This document shows positions 6,677-6,703 of a stretch of DNA of 6,703 bases, one piece after another. Under the pieces are notes generated by a model. It had not been told where the DNA came from and did not search any database. It saw only the letters and a list, made by a program, of their open reading frames with translations. The stretch covers positions 1-6,703 of the forward strand of contig DUUU01000360.1 in the NCBI GenBank assembly GCA_012841485.1, given 5' to 3'. The position numbers and the translations under genes were made by a program. Source of the stretch: Armatimonadota bacterium. Lineage in GTDB: Bacteria; Armatimonadota; JAAZEB01. How positions within the stretch are numbered: the first letter of the stretch is position 1; each line of letters begins with the position of its first letter.

Positions 6677-6703
6677 TCCGCCGCCTTGATCGTGTTCGGC
6701 GGA
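6677..6703. other. Inverted repeat at the window edge
   Basis: TCCGCCG (6677-6683) is complementary to CGGCGGA (6697-6703), with a 13-base loop. It may continue past the window. It could be the terminator of a gene further right or a further repeat unit; the sequence shown cannot decide. Confidence 0.35.

Noticed and set aside
6418..6703. CRISPR array or tRNA in the hairpin-rich right end
   Set aside because: There is no regular repeat-spacer period and no cloverleaf with the conserved T-loop or CCA context; the stems are irregular in length and spacing.

Overview
This is a GC-rich bacterial chromosome segment with strong G/C preference at third codon positions. It holds four protein-coding genes and one structured repeat. 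No single marker fixes the lineage. A dapF end, a planctomycete/candidate-phylum-style LeuB-like enzyme, a large multidomain glycosidase-like protein and a YidE transporter would fit a PVC-, Armatimonadota- or Sumerlaeota-like bacterium, but that placement is inference from remembered families only.

Layout. (1) Bases 2-163 (+) are the last 53 codons of diaminopimelate epimerase (dapF), including its second catalytic cysteine. (2) Bases 172-207 form a perfect 11-bp GC stem between convergent genes, probably a shared terminator. (3) Bases 234-1301 (-) encode a 355-aa beta-decarboxylating dehydrogenase of the 3-isopropylmalate dehydrogenase family. It starts at GTG behind a strong AGGAGG and carries a Lys-Tyr pair typical of NADP-dependent isocitrate dehydrogenases. 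(4) Bases 1302-1663 are a divergent control region with a good sigma70-type promoter pointing right. (5) Bases 1664-4708 (+) encode a 1014-aa protein with no signal peptide. I read it as a GATase-like domain, a beta-sandwich, a clan GH-A-like TIM barrel, a second GATase-like domain and a C-terminal beta domain. (6) Bases 4738-6417 (+) encode a 559-aa YidE/AspT-type membrane transporter 29 bases downstream, almost certainly in the same transcript. (7) Bases 6423-6442 hold a weak terminator-like hairpin. (8) Bases 6443-6669 are a non-coding element bounded by 18-bp inverted repeats (17/18), flanked by an imperfect 9-bp direct repeat and filled with small hairpins; it looks like a MITE or REP-like repeat.

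How they fit together. dapF and the LeuB-like gene suggest amino-acid biosynthesis (lysine, leucine) but are convergent and not one operon. The glycosidase-like gene and the transporter form a two-gene rightward operon. A cytoplasmic saccharide-processing enzyme paired with a transporter of unknown substrate is the most interesting functional association here. The most unusual non-coding structure is the hairpin-rich element at the right edge.
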